A stretch of 64,000 nucleotides of DNA, taken from contig ONZQ02000014.1 of the NCBI GenBank assembly GCA_900312665.1, forward strand, positions 713,924-777,923, in the 5' to 3' direction. Below are positions 10,284-20,940 of the stretch, piece by piece. The position numbers and the translations under genes are program-made. The notes under the pieces were generated by a model, which worked only from the letters and a program-made list of their open reading frames with translations, did not search any database and was not told the origin of the DNA. Origin of the DNA: Cephalotrichum gorgonifer (Eukaryota; Ascomycota; Sordariomycetes; Microascales; Microascaceae). How positions within the stretch are numbered: position 1 is the first letter of the stretch; each line of letters opens with the position of its first letter.

Positions 10284-11590
10284 ATGGAGTCCTTCATGTA
10301 AGTTGGCCCCCGACCCAACGTCAACAACGCTCCCTCAGTCATCTGGGGACAGGTTCCTTTACCTTCAAGAGCGCCTCGCCCCTGGCAATCTTTTCTTGAC
10401 GCTCTACTAACACGTCCTCTTTGTTGCAGTGAGGTGACGACGGCGCACATGAACGCGACGATACCGGCGTATTTCACCGCGCTCGACGAGGTGACGAAGT
10501 ACAATGTGGAACTAAACATCGCCGAGCGCCTCTGGGCGGTATGTACTCGAAACCCTCCCCAGAACATTTCCTGGAACGACGACGACCGCCCCCTCCTTTT
10601 CTCCCCCTTTTCTCGAACTCGAGCCAGCACACTCGGCATCTTTGTTTCCCACCGATAGCTAATTCTGGGATGCTCCTTCTATAGGCCTGGTACCTCTGGA
10701 TGCAGAATGACACCCTCGCGACGGGTATCATGAGCTTCGTCATGCACGAGGTCGTTTACTTCGGACGGTCACTGCCCTGGATCATCATCGGCATGATCCC
10801 CTACTTCAACAAGTACAAGATTCAGGACGTATGTTTCGACCCACACATCCTACACCCAACCCGCCCGCGCAATCCCCCTCGAGCGTGCCTATCGCGTCTC
10901 TAGCCTCATGTCCCAATACTGACTTGACACTCCCGGATACAGCAGAAGATGCCCACGTGGAAGGAGCAGATGAACTGCGCCTTCATCGTCCTCATCAGCC
11001 ACTTCACCGTCGAGCTCCCCCAGATCTGGTTCTTCCACCCCATCGCCACCTACTGCGGCATGGACTACGGCACGCCCTTCCCCTCCCTCGGCAAGATGGC
11101 CTTCCAGATCTGCGTCTTCTTCGTCATGGAGGACGCCTGGCACTACTGGCTCCACCGCTCGCTCCACTACGGTCCCCTCTACAGGAGCATCCACAAGATG
11201 CACCACTACTACTCTGCCCCCTTCGGCCTCGCCGCTGAGTACGCCTCCCCCATCGAGGTCATGCTCCTCGGCCTCGGCACCGTCGGCGCCCCCGCCCTGT
11301 GGTGCTACTTCACCGGCGACCTCCACCTCATCACCATGTACCTCTGGATCGTCGCCCGCCTGTTCCAGGCCGTCGACGCCCACAGCGGCTACGACTTCCC
11401 CTGGAGCCTGAGGAACTTCCTGCCCTTCTGGGCCGGCGCCGAACACCACGACGTCCACCACGAGAAGTTCATCGGCAACTACGCCTCCAGCTTCAGGTGG
11501 TGGGACAAGATCCTCGACACCGAGGCCTCCGCCGAGGCCCGCGAGCGCCGCAGGGGCGAGAAGCTGGCCAAGGCCAAGAAGGCCCAGTAA
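10284..11590 (+). CDS. ERG25: C-4 methylsterol oxidase
   Basis: Exons 10284-10297, 10430-10538, 10685-10828 and 10943-11590 encode 304 residues. Erg25 is the di-iron enzyme that oxidises the C-4 methyl groups of sterol intermediates in the endoplasmic reticulum, upstream of ergosterol. The membrane-bound hydroxylase histidine clusters are visible: HRSLH, HKMHHYY and HDVHHEKF. Hydrophobic segments lie around SLPWIIIGMIPYF and FIVLISHFTV. The tail is lysine-rich (KLAKAKKAQ), compatible with ER retention. The first coding exon is only 14 bases and its splice completes an isoleucine codon. The last acceptor is a tandem CAGCAG; the first AG was chosen, giving one extra glutamine. Length matches yeast Erg25 (309 residues). 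Confidence 0.95.
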
Positions 11591-12268
11591 AGAAGCCGCC
11601 CCCTCACAGGCAGGCAGGGAGGCAGGAGCTGCTCTCCCATCTTTTCTTTTTCACTCTGTTCTCTGCCCAGGCTCGGAATTCGTTTCTTAGCTTGAGAGCA
11701 GGGACGGGATGTAAATATACCGGGGCGAAGGTTTGGCCAGGCCAACTCCGTCTCGGGTATATTTTTGGACTCGGGGGGCCATGGCGAGATGAAAACCTCG
11801 TCATCGGGATGGTAGCGGTGGACTACGGGAGACTCGGTGAAGCCTCTGCCTCGCAAGCTTTCATGGGAGTGTAATAATTGAAGTCACGAAAGAGGGCGTT
11901 CGGGGGTAAAAATTGCATTGGGAGAGGGGGGGTGGAGGATATACCCCCCCTTCCCGCTTCGTTCTTCACATACATATCTCAGACTTAATTCTAGCTACGA
12001 AGCGCCATAATCTTTTTTAATAAGAGATTCTCTTTTAAGACTACCATTACAGGGCAGGCAGTTGTGGATAGTGAGGTGTAATAGCCTCGCGTATATTTAA
12101 GTGAAGTGATATCGAACCACGTCGACGCCTCTGCTGTGCCCGTGGTTTGTGCTTATACTCGTACAGACGCCGTAGCCCAATCTTACATTCCCCCCATAGC
12201 CATCCGCCCGCCCCCCCCAGACATGGTTAACCTACATTGTAATGGTACAGAAATAACCCGACCGTCCC
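11591..12268. other. Convergent 3' region between ERG25 and the pterin dehydratase
   Basis: Non-coding. The final third is A/T-rich with TTTTTTAATAAG near 12013, compatible with 3'-end formation signals. No gene was seen. Confidence 0.6.
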
Positions 12269-13005
12269 TCACTTCTTCTTGGGCGCACAGCAATCCTCCC
12301 CCGCCGCACCCACCACGCGGCCAACCAGCTCGCAGCTCGCGCCGCCGTCGCCCTCCTCGGTGGGGACCTCTCCGAAGGCGGCGGCGAGCTCGTCGCATAC
12401 CGAGGCCATGGACACGTCCTTCTCGGACAGGCCCTTGGGGCTATGCGTCGTCCAGCGTATAAAAGTCGTGTTGTATACCTGCTCCCGATCCGATCAGAAA
12501 AAAAGCGGAACCCACGAGCGGCGCAATACTCTTTCTCTCCTCCCTTCGGACCATGAGAGTGATGATGATGGACTTACGTTGGTCCACTCGGGGTGGTGGT
12601 TTTTCAGTTTACATTGTAGCGATACGGCAGTCATGAAGTCCTACGGGTTATAGAATGCTCCTGTAAGTCTAGGTGTCGTAAAATCACGAGGGAACGGGGT
12701 GGCGGGTTGATGGTGGTGGTGGGGAGGCAGGAGTAAAGGAGGTGGTGTATACCCACCCATGTCTTAGCAAATGTCTTGAACTTGAAGGGCCGCTCGAGTC
12801 CCTCGCCGGTGGGAGTGAGGCGCCAGGGCGACTGCGTCCTGGTCAGGAGCTTGTCGACGGTCGGGGCTAGGAGGCCCGAGTCGGAGCCCGGGGAGAAGCT
12901 GGGAGTCGCTGCTGCTGCTGCGGTTGCGGTTGACATGATGGGGCGTCGCTGGGGATGAAGGAGCCTGGCAGGGAGTGAGTTGAGGATTGGGCGGGGTTTG
13001 AACAT
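12269..13005 (-). CDS. Pterin-4a-carbinolamine dehydratase
   Basis: Minus-strand exons are 13005 (or 12936)-12757, 12640-12578 and 12478-12269. The internal ATG at 12936 gives 150 residues and the upstream in-frame ATG at 13005 gives 173. The family signature is clear across the second splice: NHHPEWTNVYNTTFIRWTTH followed by KGLSEKD, containing the histidine pair used for dehydration of 4a-hydroxytetrahydropterin. The enzyme regenerates tetrahydrobiopterin-type cofactors; homologues also act as transcription cofactors in animals. The exon order was built by splicing, because each exon alone is too short to be convincing. The tail ends with two adjacent cysteines and three lysines. The longer start adds a basic, proline-rich leader. 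Confidence 0.88.
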
Positions 13006-14878
13006 TGTGATGGAGGGCGGCCGAATCGAGAGGGCTCAGAGCGTGGAAGGCGGATTGATACCTCTGACTTGGGTTGGAGCCAATTTGATAGCTAGGCTCT
13101 CCCGCATGCAGACTAACTAGTTACACGGCATGGAGTTGAGACCCTGTCAGCGGTGGTACGTACCCACTAATCCAACCGATTTTAGGGTCCTCTTATGTAT
13201 GGACATGGAACATTCCTCATCACAGCTCAGGCACCCCGACACCCCACATATAAAATATAAAACGTCAACCATGGGCACGCTCTGCCCGGGCTAGGACAAT
13301 GTAGCTCAAGCTTAGCTATCCACTTGATACCAGTAGCTGCTAAGTTTGGTATGACTTCATGCGCGGCCAACCTTGAAAGCCACAATGTGCCCATTGCTCT
13401 ATCGCTAGCAGCACTATTGGCCAGCGCTTGAGTTGTGGAGACCTCTGGGTGTTGCCTATCTGCTCTCAACACATTCACATTCCGCGCCCTTTGCCCGCCC
13501 TCTACCCTGGCAAGAGATGACATGACTTAACTAACATGTGCTCCGCGACAGGGACAGCCCGGATTCCTCGGCTGCCGTTCTTGCTTGAGATGGAGGGTCG
13601 ATTAGTCATACGAAAATCCGAGCGGGGGGGCGTTCTGCTTCTGTGTCGCACCTGCCTCTCGACTGAGAGAATACGACTGTTACGTAATCCCGTGTTGGGC
13701 GATGACAAATCCTGCGACACATTACGTGGTGGCGCATGGCCAGGGGACTCAGTACCTGATACCAAGGTGCGGCCCCAAACACTACGCCCAAGTGCACTGA
13801 ATCACATGTCTCTGGTACATAAATTGCCTGGCTGGTACACACCATCATCGGCTCCAAGGCATTGGATTTTTTCGGTACATAATTCCTATCCGCGATGGCA
13901 AATCCCCAGCCCCCCCGTCCGCTGACAGATCAAGTTTCCTCATATCCTCCCTCCTCCCACCTTCGCCATCCCCAACCTGCTTACTCAGAATCTCATCCAC
14001 CAACAGCTCCCAAGCACCCCGCGCCCGCGACTTTGTTCGAGATTCGAATATCCCATCGAACGCGACGATGGCCACATCAACGTCTGGCGCTGGTAAGTTC
14101 TGAGTTTTCCTTTCATTCAAGCCCCTTCGCGCGCACCGTCGCCTCTTCCAAAGCATCCATCCCCCCCCTCTCCTCCAGGCTTCCCTCCGCGAGGCATCGC
14201 AGCATTCCAGTTTCACCTTCACACCTCGGCCACCTTCGGGGTGCGTGTGGATTGTTGCTTCGTCATCATCGCCCTCCTGTCAAATGCGCTCTTGGGTTTT
14301 CTTTCTCAGCATTCCCTCCACGGCGCGCGCGCTGCTTTCATAACCAAATGCGGACCACCAAAGCCTTAATAATCACGACCTGATTGTCATCGCAACGGCT
14401 TCGGGCATGTTGCTGACGAGAGGGTCGTCGCCATAACCACCTTGTCGCGGGTCGACCGGCGCATTGCGAGTGCCAGTCGGCTTTCGCTGGTGAGATGGAT
14501 TGGTGGCCTCTGCTAGCATACCTGGCACTCTTCTCCCATCTCCCCCCTCTCTTCCATCCTCGCGAGTTTCCATAGCACTTTCGTTCCCAATCAACTTTCC
14601 TGCGCAAGTGCGACCGTTGCGCGTTTCCTGTGTTAGTTTGAGCAGCAACGCCTGTATCTTGCGCGAGTGTCGGAACAGGTCGAAATGGTCTTATCGCAAC
14701 ATAAAAGTCCCAGCTAGAGCATTTGAATTAATGACCACGAACCTTGCTCTCCCCCTGTTGGCGCATCCCCTCTCAATTCCCCTCCTCTGGCAGATCGCGC
14801 TGTTGTTAGAACGAAAAGGCCGGCGCTGTGCCCCGCCCATTTCAAAGAAAAGAACGACGTCAGTGCTGACATAACATC
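13006..14878. promoter_or_regulatory. Divergent upstream region of the pterin dehydratase and kapC-like genes
   Basis: A 1.9-kb region without a convincing gene. From about 13900 onward it becomes C/T-rich like a long leader. An ATG at 14068 opens a nine-codon frame that runs straight into a good GTAAGT donor at 14093. This could be a leader exon carrying a short upstream reading frame for the bZIP gene, but no acceptor could be fixed. The bZIP frame itself is closed by a TGA 12 bases upstream of its ATG. Confidence 0.5.
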
Positions 14879-15853
14879 ATGGAAGCTACGCTCCCGGATG
14901 CCGACCTCCAAGCAAGCCTCGAATTATTAAGATCGCATGCCGCGACGTCGCCCTCCGGAGAAGGACAGAGCCCACCCGACCAGACTCCCTCGGCGGTATC
15001 GCCCCATGGGTACGCCGACATCACGGCTGCTGCCAACCAGGCCCATCGAGCACTTACCGATGGTCAGCGCCAGCAGCAGCAGGCACACGTGAAGGAGGAC
15101 GACTACATCCACCCCGACCTCCGAGCTCACGCAAACACGATGATGCCCGCGGCCGCAGCGAGCCTGGCCCCGGCCGCCAACATGATGCCCAGTAACATGC
15201 CCATGCCGACCATGGCACCACAAGATCCTACCCCCCCTGCCGTTGTACACGAGCAGCAAGTCCTGGCGCCGGCGCCCCCTCCCCCGCAACCCACCGCGCA
15301 GTCGCCGGAGGACAACGAGGACTCGCCCAATAATCGCAGGGGGAAGAGGGAGCTTTCTCAGTCTAAGCGCGCCGCCCAGAACAGGGCTGCCCAGGTATGT
15401 CTTTCCCCGCGGCCCCCTAGGCTATACTACCGCGCGGAAACTAACCCTTCGTCGCAGAGGGCTTTCCGACGCCGCAAGGAGGAGTACATCAAGAAGCTCG
15501 AGGAGAGAGTCAATGACAACACGCAGCTGGACAACTCGTGCCGGTATCTAATCAGCCAGAACACCCTCTACCGCGAATACGTCTCCGCCCTGCAGTCGGA
15601 ACTCCTCGAGGCGCGAGGGAAGTTCCCCGCCCCGCCCCAGGGCCTCAACCTGAGCCCCCAGATGGTGAACCTCCCGGAGGCGGCCCCGCGGCCCGAGCAG
15701 CCCCCAACCAGCGCCGCGCCGGAGCCTCTGGCCGCCATAGCGCAGGCGGTCATGACGCCTCCTGCGCCCTTGGGCGACCGCCAGCCACAGCAGCAGCCGG
15801 ACGGGCAGGACGAGCAGGAGGACATGAAGATGCAGATGGAATCCCTCCCCTAG
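14879..15853 (+). CDS. kapC: bZIP transcription factor, kapC/YAP type
   Basis: Exons 14879-15394 and 15458-15853 encode 303 residues. The basic region is split by the intron and joins to QSKRAAQNRAAQ / RAFRRRKEEYIKKLE, with the NxxAQxxFR pattern of fungal YAP-type bZIPs; a leptomycin-type leucine zipper follows (heptads through LDNSCRYL and LYREYVSALQSELLEA). The preceding RRGKRELS matches the conserved flank of Aspergillus KapC. The N-terminal half is rich in Gln, Pro, Ala and Met and the C-terminal quarter in Pro and Gln, as expected of disordered activation regions. The 63-base intron has GTATGT, ACTAAC and CAG signals and no in-frame stop. Targets cannot be told from sequence. Confidence 0.87.
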   Translation: MEATLPDADLQASLELLRSHAATSPSGEGQSPPDQTPSAVSPHGYADITAAANQAHRALTDGQRQQQQAHVKEDDYIHPDLRAHANTMMPAAAASLAPAANMMPSNMPMPTMAPQDPTPPAVVHEQQVLAPAPPPPQPTAQSPEDNEDSPNNRRGKRELSQSKRAAQNRAAQVCLSPRPPRLYYRAETNPSSQRAFRRRKEEYIKKLEERVNDNTQLDNSCRYLISQNTLYREYVSALQSELLEARGKFPAPPQGLNLSPQMVNLPEAAPRPEQPPTSAAPEPLAAIAQAVMTPPAPLGDRQPQQQPDGQDEQEDMKMQMESLP

Positions 15854-16940
15854 AATGGTTGGATCGGCGCAACTGCCGCATGCGATTACTCTCGCTGATT
15901 ATGCGGTTTTCTCTGTGTTTCCCACGCTGCTCGGTTTACTCTCTCTCTTTTGCCTTTTGAGGCTTCTTTTTTTACACTATTATTACGCAGGGAGGACGAA
16001 CGGGGAATATCAACGGCGTTTGTGGGTGAGAAACGCAGAGAGCTAAGGGGGATGGGGAAGGAAGGAAGGTTTTGTGGTGGTCCAAGGCGTTTTATCCGGG
16101 TTGAAACTATGGAATCTTTTTATTAGCTACTTATTCTTTCTTTCTTTCTTGTTCCTGCGTTTTATCATTTTTTTGAGCCGTTATTTGACTTGCGGGATGG
16201 TCTGCCCAGAGAAAGGGTCCGCATACCATTTTTTTGTTGTTCTGCTTTTTATATGGTAGTTGCTGGGGTGTATGTGTGTGTGCCATTGTTATGCTCTCAA
16301 CTCTGGCATGAGGTGGAGAGTAGGAAGGTAGAAAGGTGGATGGGGAACATGAGCTAGAAGATGCGAATTAAGAAAGTCTACTTTACCTTGGTAACTACTA
16401 TCACGTATATTTTTGGAATACCATAGTTATAGGGAGTGCGAGCGTGAATGAGACCTAGGGGTAAGGAGATGAGCCAGCGGCTCATACCACACCACGTACG
16501 AGTATAAGAAGAGGGCCGTGGGCCAAGGTCAGGGCCTGGTACCTCATGCCCGCGGAGTTTCCTGACTATTGGATATCACTAGTTAGGTTGTAGCGAAAGG
16601 GACGGTTACGGAGTGAAGACGACGCAACGACATTGCTCTCTCCTTCATGCCCTTCCGTTTCAAGCTTGGGCAGACAAGACCTCCTTGCCCTTATACACAC
16701 CCCGGGGGGAGCTTCCCCCGAGCCTACAATGGTCCCTCGACACCTCCTCATCCCCGTTTGAGCTTACTACTTTTCATTCTCATTTTTTTACATTTACAAA
16801 AGTTGATCCTTTTTTCTTCCCGCCTTCTCCCCTTATTCATATCATATCCCTCCTCCGTAAAAGAAATACCCGCCCCTTTCGAAAGCAGAACATACAAAGT
16901 ACAGATTTAGGTTACACGCCCCTTTTCTCCCCAACAGAAA
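15854..16940. other. Convergent 3' region between kapC-like gene and ARP5
   Basis: Non-coding, 1.1 kb. It has long T-rich stretches (15965-16260) consistent with the bZIP 3' untranslated region and polyadenylation signals, then mixed sequence. No gene was recognised. Confidence 0.6.
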
Positions 16941-19490
16941 TCATACAAACGCATTGCCCAGGTTGTGCTCCTAGTTCGTACAAGTCAGCTTCAGGCGTCG
17001 AGGTAGAAGAAAGAAAGAAAGAAAGAAAGAAAGAGAAAACAAGGTCCGAGGATTCGTTTTTTTTTCGGGGGGGGGGTTGGTTCGTTCTCTTACCTTGAAG
17101 TACTCCGACCCCTTCTCCTCGTACTCCGCCTTCGTGACCCTCGCGTTCTTCCACCCGGACGAGGCAGCCCACCCCGCGGCGCCCCTCCACGCGTCCAGTA
17201 TGGCGTCCTGGGCGGGCCTCGTGGCCAGCGGCGCCCCGGCGGGCAGCAGCGCCCTCAGCTCGTCCCTCAGCCTCTGGTCGAAGTTCTTGAACAGCGTGTT
17301 CCCGCCCGTGAGGAAGATGTCCCTCAAAAAGTCGTCCCTGCCCGGGACGGACGCCAGGCGCTGGTTGAGTATGTCGCCCGCGATCTCCACGAGGCCCGCC
17401 TGGTCCACGCCCGCTATCGACGGCTGGAAGATCACCTCGGGCACGCGGATCCGCTCGACGTTGAGGTGGATCTGGTGCAGCTCCGCCTGCGACCCGGCGT
17501 CGAAGGGCCGCGGGCCCCGCGTCCACGCGTGCAGGAGTGACTTGCTCCAGTCCGACTGCGCCTCGTGCGTGTCGTCGTACCGGAAGTTCTCGTCGTGAAG
17601 GAGCAGGTCCTGCTCCAGCGACGTGAGCTTCCCCAGGAGGTCCTCCTCCTCGTCGTCGGACGGGTTGTCCGCGATGTCCCTGTACACGCCCCAGTCGTCG
17701 TCGTTGGCCCCGAACATGTCGTCGTCGCCGCCCCTCCGCCGCTTCTTCGCCGGCTGGTCCGACGCCAGGTTCGCGATGTTCTTCATGCGCATCTGCGACG
17801 CGAGGGACTTGCGGTTCCCGAGGTCCTTGTTGAGCCTCTCCTTCTCCTTCATCTTGAGTAGCGTCTCGGCGCGGGCCTCGTGCCGCTCGATGAGCCAGTT
17901 CTCGAGGTCGTTCTTCCGCCGGTCGTCGTCCTTGCGCTTCTCCTCCGCTATCCTCTCCTTCTCGGCCTCCTTCTCGGCCTTGGCCCTCTGGCGGGCCTCG
18001 TAGTTGGCCTTAGCCAGCCGCTGCTGCTTCTTGTTCTTGAGGCCGACCTCGTCGAGTTCTTCGTCGGGGATGTCGAGCAGCTCGAATGAGGGAATCGTCG
18101 CCTCCTCCTCCTCCTCGATGCCGACGTCCTTCATACGGCCCTTCCGGACCGCCTTCTCAAGCTCCTTGACGATCTTATCCAGAGCCGCCTCGTCCTTGAG
18201 CTCGTTATCGTCTAGCACGCGCTTGGTCTCCTTCTTGTTCAGCTCCGGAAGCTTCTCCTGGATCTTCTTGAACTGATCGAGCCGCTTCTCCTTCTGCATC
18301 AGCTTCTCGAGGCGCATCTTAGCGGCCTGTCTCTGAAGCCTCAGGCCGTTCTCTCGCTTCTTCTGGGCGGCCTTGTCGAGCTCCTCCTGGCTCTTCTGTA
18401 CGACGACCTCCTCGGTGTACTGGTACTGGATCACGATGTCACGGTCCTCCAGGCCTGTCCAGTCTAGGTAGCTCCGGAGCTCATTATTGTAGTCGGTAGA
18501 CACGTAGCCAAAGTCGCGAAGCATGTATTCGGCCTGGGAGACATTCAGCTTCCCCGAGAAAGAAGGGTACTTCAGTCTTATCAGTCTGAGTAGGTACTCG
18601 GCGCCCTGGTACCCGCCCCAGCTGAGTCGGGTGGCTTGCGCCAGCATGGCCTTGGAGTTGTAGACGGGGATAACGTGGGTTGCCGAATTCGACGAGGACA
18701 CGACCAGGCCGGTCTTGCCGCCGTTGTAGTTGTAAGAGAATAACGAATCGATCCCATACGCGAGGGAGGGCGCGCCGTAGCATTCGAAGATAATCTCAGT
18801 CATAGCTAGTAAACAAACGAACGTTAGCCCCCGCGGTCTCTGGGTCATGCCTAGGCACTTCTAGCAAGGTGTGCAAGCAACTCACTCTTCCGCGAGTATG
18901 CGAGGTTGGCGACTGCCTCGGTCATGACGATAGGCATGTCGATTGCGCCATCAACGCCATTCATCCCCATCTTGAGGAAGACGTAATCTAGGACGTGCTC
19001 CATCGCATCCCAAGATGTGACAATCCCCGTGCCGGCCTCGAAGGCGCTGCGTATATGGCTCTTCGCGGTGGTGTCGGCATAGCAGTCGGATCCCGCAAAC
19101 GAGTAGGTCTTGCCCGCCTTGCGGTCGCGGTACTTCGCCATGATCGGTGGTATCGCTAGGCGTGGCTTATCTTCGAAGGACCATCCGGCCCGCAAGGTCG
19201 AGGAACCTGAATAACCACGGGTCAGCACTCTGAACGGAGGCGAAGGGACGGGCGATGGAGAGAGGCGCGAGGGACGGTCAGAGGGGTGGAATACCATTGT
19301 CGATGACGATGGCGGCGCTGCCAGGAGGTTGCGCGAGGGCTTTCTCGCGCCCATCCACCTGAACGGGGATGGGCTTCTCGAACCGAGCCTCGCGAACGGG
19401 GAATATCTTTGCGGGTGGGTAGGTGCGCTCTGCTGGTCGCTTGCTCTCTGGGAGCTCGAAGACAGAGTCGGCTGTCGCTGAGGGCGCCAT
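16941..19490 (-). CDS. ARP5: Actin-related protein 5, INO80 chromatin-remodelling subunit
   Basis: Four minus-strand exons, 19490-19295, 19206-18886, 18805-17094 and 16970-16941, give 752 residues, close to yeast Arp5 (755). The actin fold begins with IVIDNGSSTLRAGW (phosphate loop 1), continues through MPIVMTEAVANLAYSRK and FECYGAPSLAYGIDSLFSY, and resumes after a long insertion with IFLTGGNTLFKNF. The insertion is highly charged, coiled-coil-like and rich in Glu, Lys and Arg, the feature that distinguishes Arp5 from actin. The last exon has only 30 bases, encoding EHNLGNAFV, and restores the family's conserved C-terminus after EYFK. Arp5 binds Ies6 to form the nucleosome-contacting module of INO80; the IES6 gene lies 1.5 kb upstream. 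Confidence 0.95.
17009..17032. repeat. (GAAA)6 microsatellite in ARP5 intron 3
   Basis: On the coding strand it reads (TTTC)n, so it forms part of the polypyrimidine tract of the final ARP5 intron (17093-16971). Six perfect units are counted. Confidence 0.9.
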
Positions 19491-20163
19491 CGTGATGGAT
19501 TGGGTGTGTTGGCTATCGTAACGGGTTGCTCGATTAAGAGAAGGCGGTCCCCGTCATCGCCGGGTGTTCGTTTCAGTGTAAAAGTCGCAGGCAAAAAGCA
19601 CGGCCGGGAACGTCAGATCGAGGTCAAAGGACGGTTGAGTTGAGGCGCGTGTAGCGCTTAGAGGATCGGTCACGACAGCGGGCTACGGGGTGGGCATTGA
19701 AGAGTTAAAATGCGTGGGGTTGTTTCTCCAGTCAAATGTTTAGGCAAGGTTTGTCACACGCGTGTATACATAAGCTTGATACTTTAGTACGTAGCTAAAA
19801 CATGTCCATTGCGCCGCCGCGAAATTGCCAATAGTCGTGATGCTGAAGTCTGGAGGTGTTAGAGGACAAGGTCATGACTAAGCTGCCAGCCACGCCTACG
19901 ATAGTGGCAGCCTCTACGGAGTAGTAGGTACTTGTGCACCACCATGAATGTGAGGCTTCACAATGTAGTCCACTTCAGGTAACGCGCAAGGAATAACTCC
20001 CAACAAAAGTCGCCAACCCGAACAGCTTGGTCCGGCCCATGGAAAGGGGGCTCTATGCCTAGAGAGCCCGGGGAATGGCACAGTTTATTAAATCTCGTAA
20101 TTCATTCATCGTATCCGTATCATCCCAACCCCAACCCAACAACAACAGCCATGCAGCCACCAC
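19491..20163. promoter_or_regulatory. Upstream region of ARP5, downstream of DAD4
   Basis: Between the ARP5 start and the DAD4 stop, both on the minus strand. It must hold the ARP5 promoter and the DAD4 3' end. No additional gene was seen. Confidence 0.55.
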
Positions 20164-20625
20164 TTACGAAGGAGGCTGTAGGCTATCCGTGGCTATACAT
20201 CGCCGTCAGCTGCCGTTCCCTGGTAGCAAGTTCAATATTCTTACCTTCTAGGTGGAAGAGAACGTTGGATTGGTAGTTCTTGAACATCTGGGCCACGAGC
20301 TCGACGTTCATGTTCTGGATGTTGATTTCCTGTGGGGAGAACGGATAGTGTTAGTTACGGCTCCGATCCTGCATATCAAGGTGAAATATTCACCTGGAGG
20401 GCCTTGTTCATGACAACAACGGCCTCGTTCAGTTTCTCCTGCAACGACTGTTAGTGGTGGGTGGTGCTGGTATGAGCGAGGCGTCGTATCGCGGTACTAA
20501 CCACGTTGGTGATGACGCGGGACAGCAGCATATTCTGCTGGTGTTCATGTGGGCTTTCCTACGAGTATATTAGACGTGATGCTCTAAATCGCAAGAGCGT
20601 AATCCATTTTGCGAGCTCTTACCAT
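20164..20625 (-). CDS. DAD4: DASH complex subunit Dad4
   Basis: This small gene was recovered only by splicing. Coding exons on the minus strand are 20625-20623, 20558-20502, 20438-20394, 20329-20245 and 20192-20164, total 219 bases, giving 72 residues, the same length as yeast Dad4. The protein starts MESPHEHQQNMLLSRVI, contains VEKLNEAVVVMNKAL and NYQSNVLFHLEAT, and ends SLQPPS; each block aligns by eye with the family. All four introns have GT-AG ends (donors GTAAGA, GTTAGT, GTGAAT, GTAAGA), and are 52-66 bases long. The first coding exon holds only the ATG. Dad4 is part of the DASH/Dam1 ring that couples kinetochores to spindle microtubules. Confidence 0.92.
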
Positions 20626-20940
20626 GATGGGCTCCGATTTGTGTGTGGTAGATGGTCAGGACTGCTTTCTAGGTTGTTTGACTTTCGTGATCATGGGTGT
20701 TTACAGTGGCTCGCGGGGGCGGTAAGAGTCGGCAAAATCCCAATTAGAGCCGCTTCGCTCAAGCTCACCCGTCCAGCTCGAGATTCCTACCTCAGCACCA
20801 TCTTCCTCTTCCACCCAAACTCCAAACCCCAACGCCATACCACACCCGAGATATCATCTCGACGCCCTTCAACCGCCCCCAGAGAAACCCAACCCACGAC
20901 CCCACAATCTGTCCCGCGGCGTACCGCGCAAACCTCGACA
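20626..20940. promoter_or_regulatory. Short divergent promoter shared by DAD4 and IES6
   Basis: Only 315 bases separate the start codons of DAD4 (-) and IES6 (+). The stretch must hold both leaders and promoters. The IES6-proximal half is C/T-rich. No TATA-like box was evident. Confidence 0.7.
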
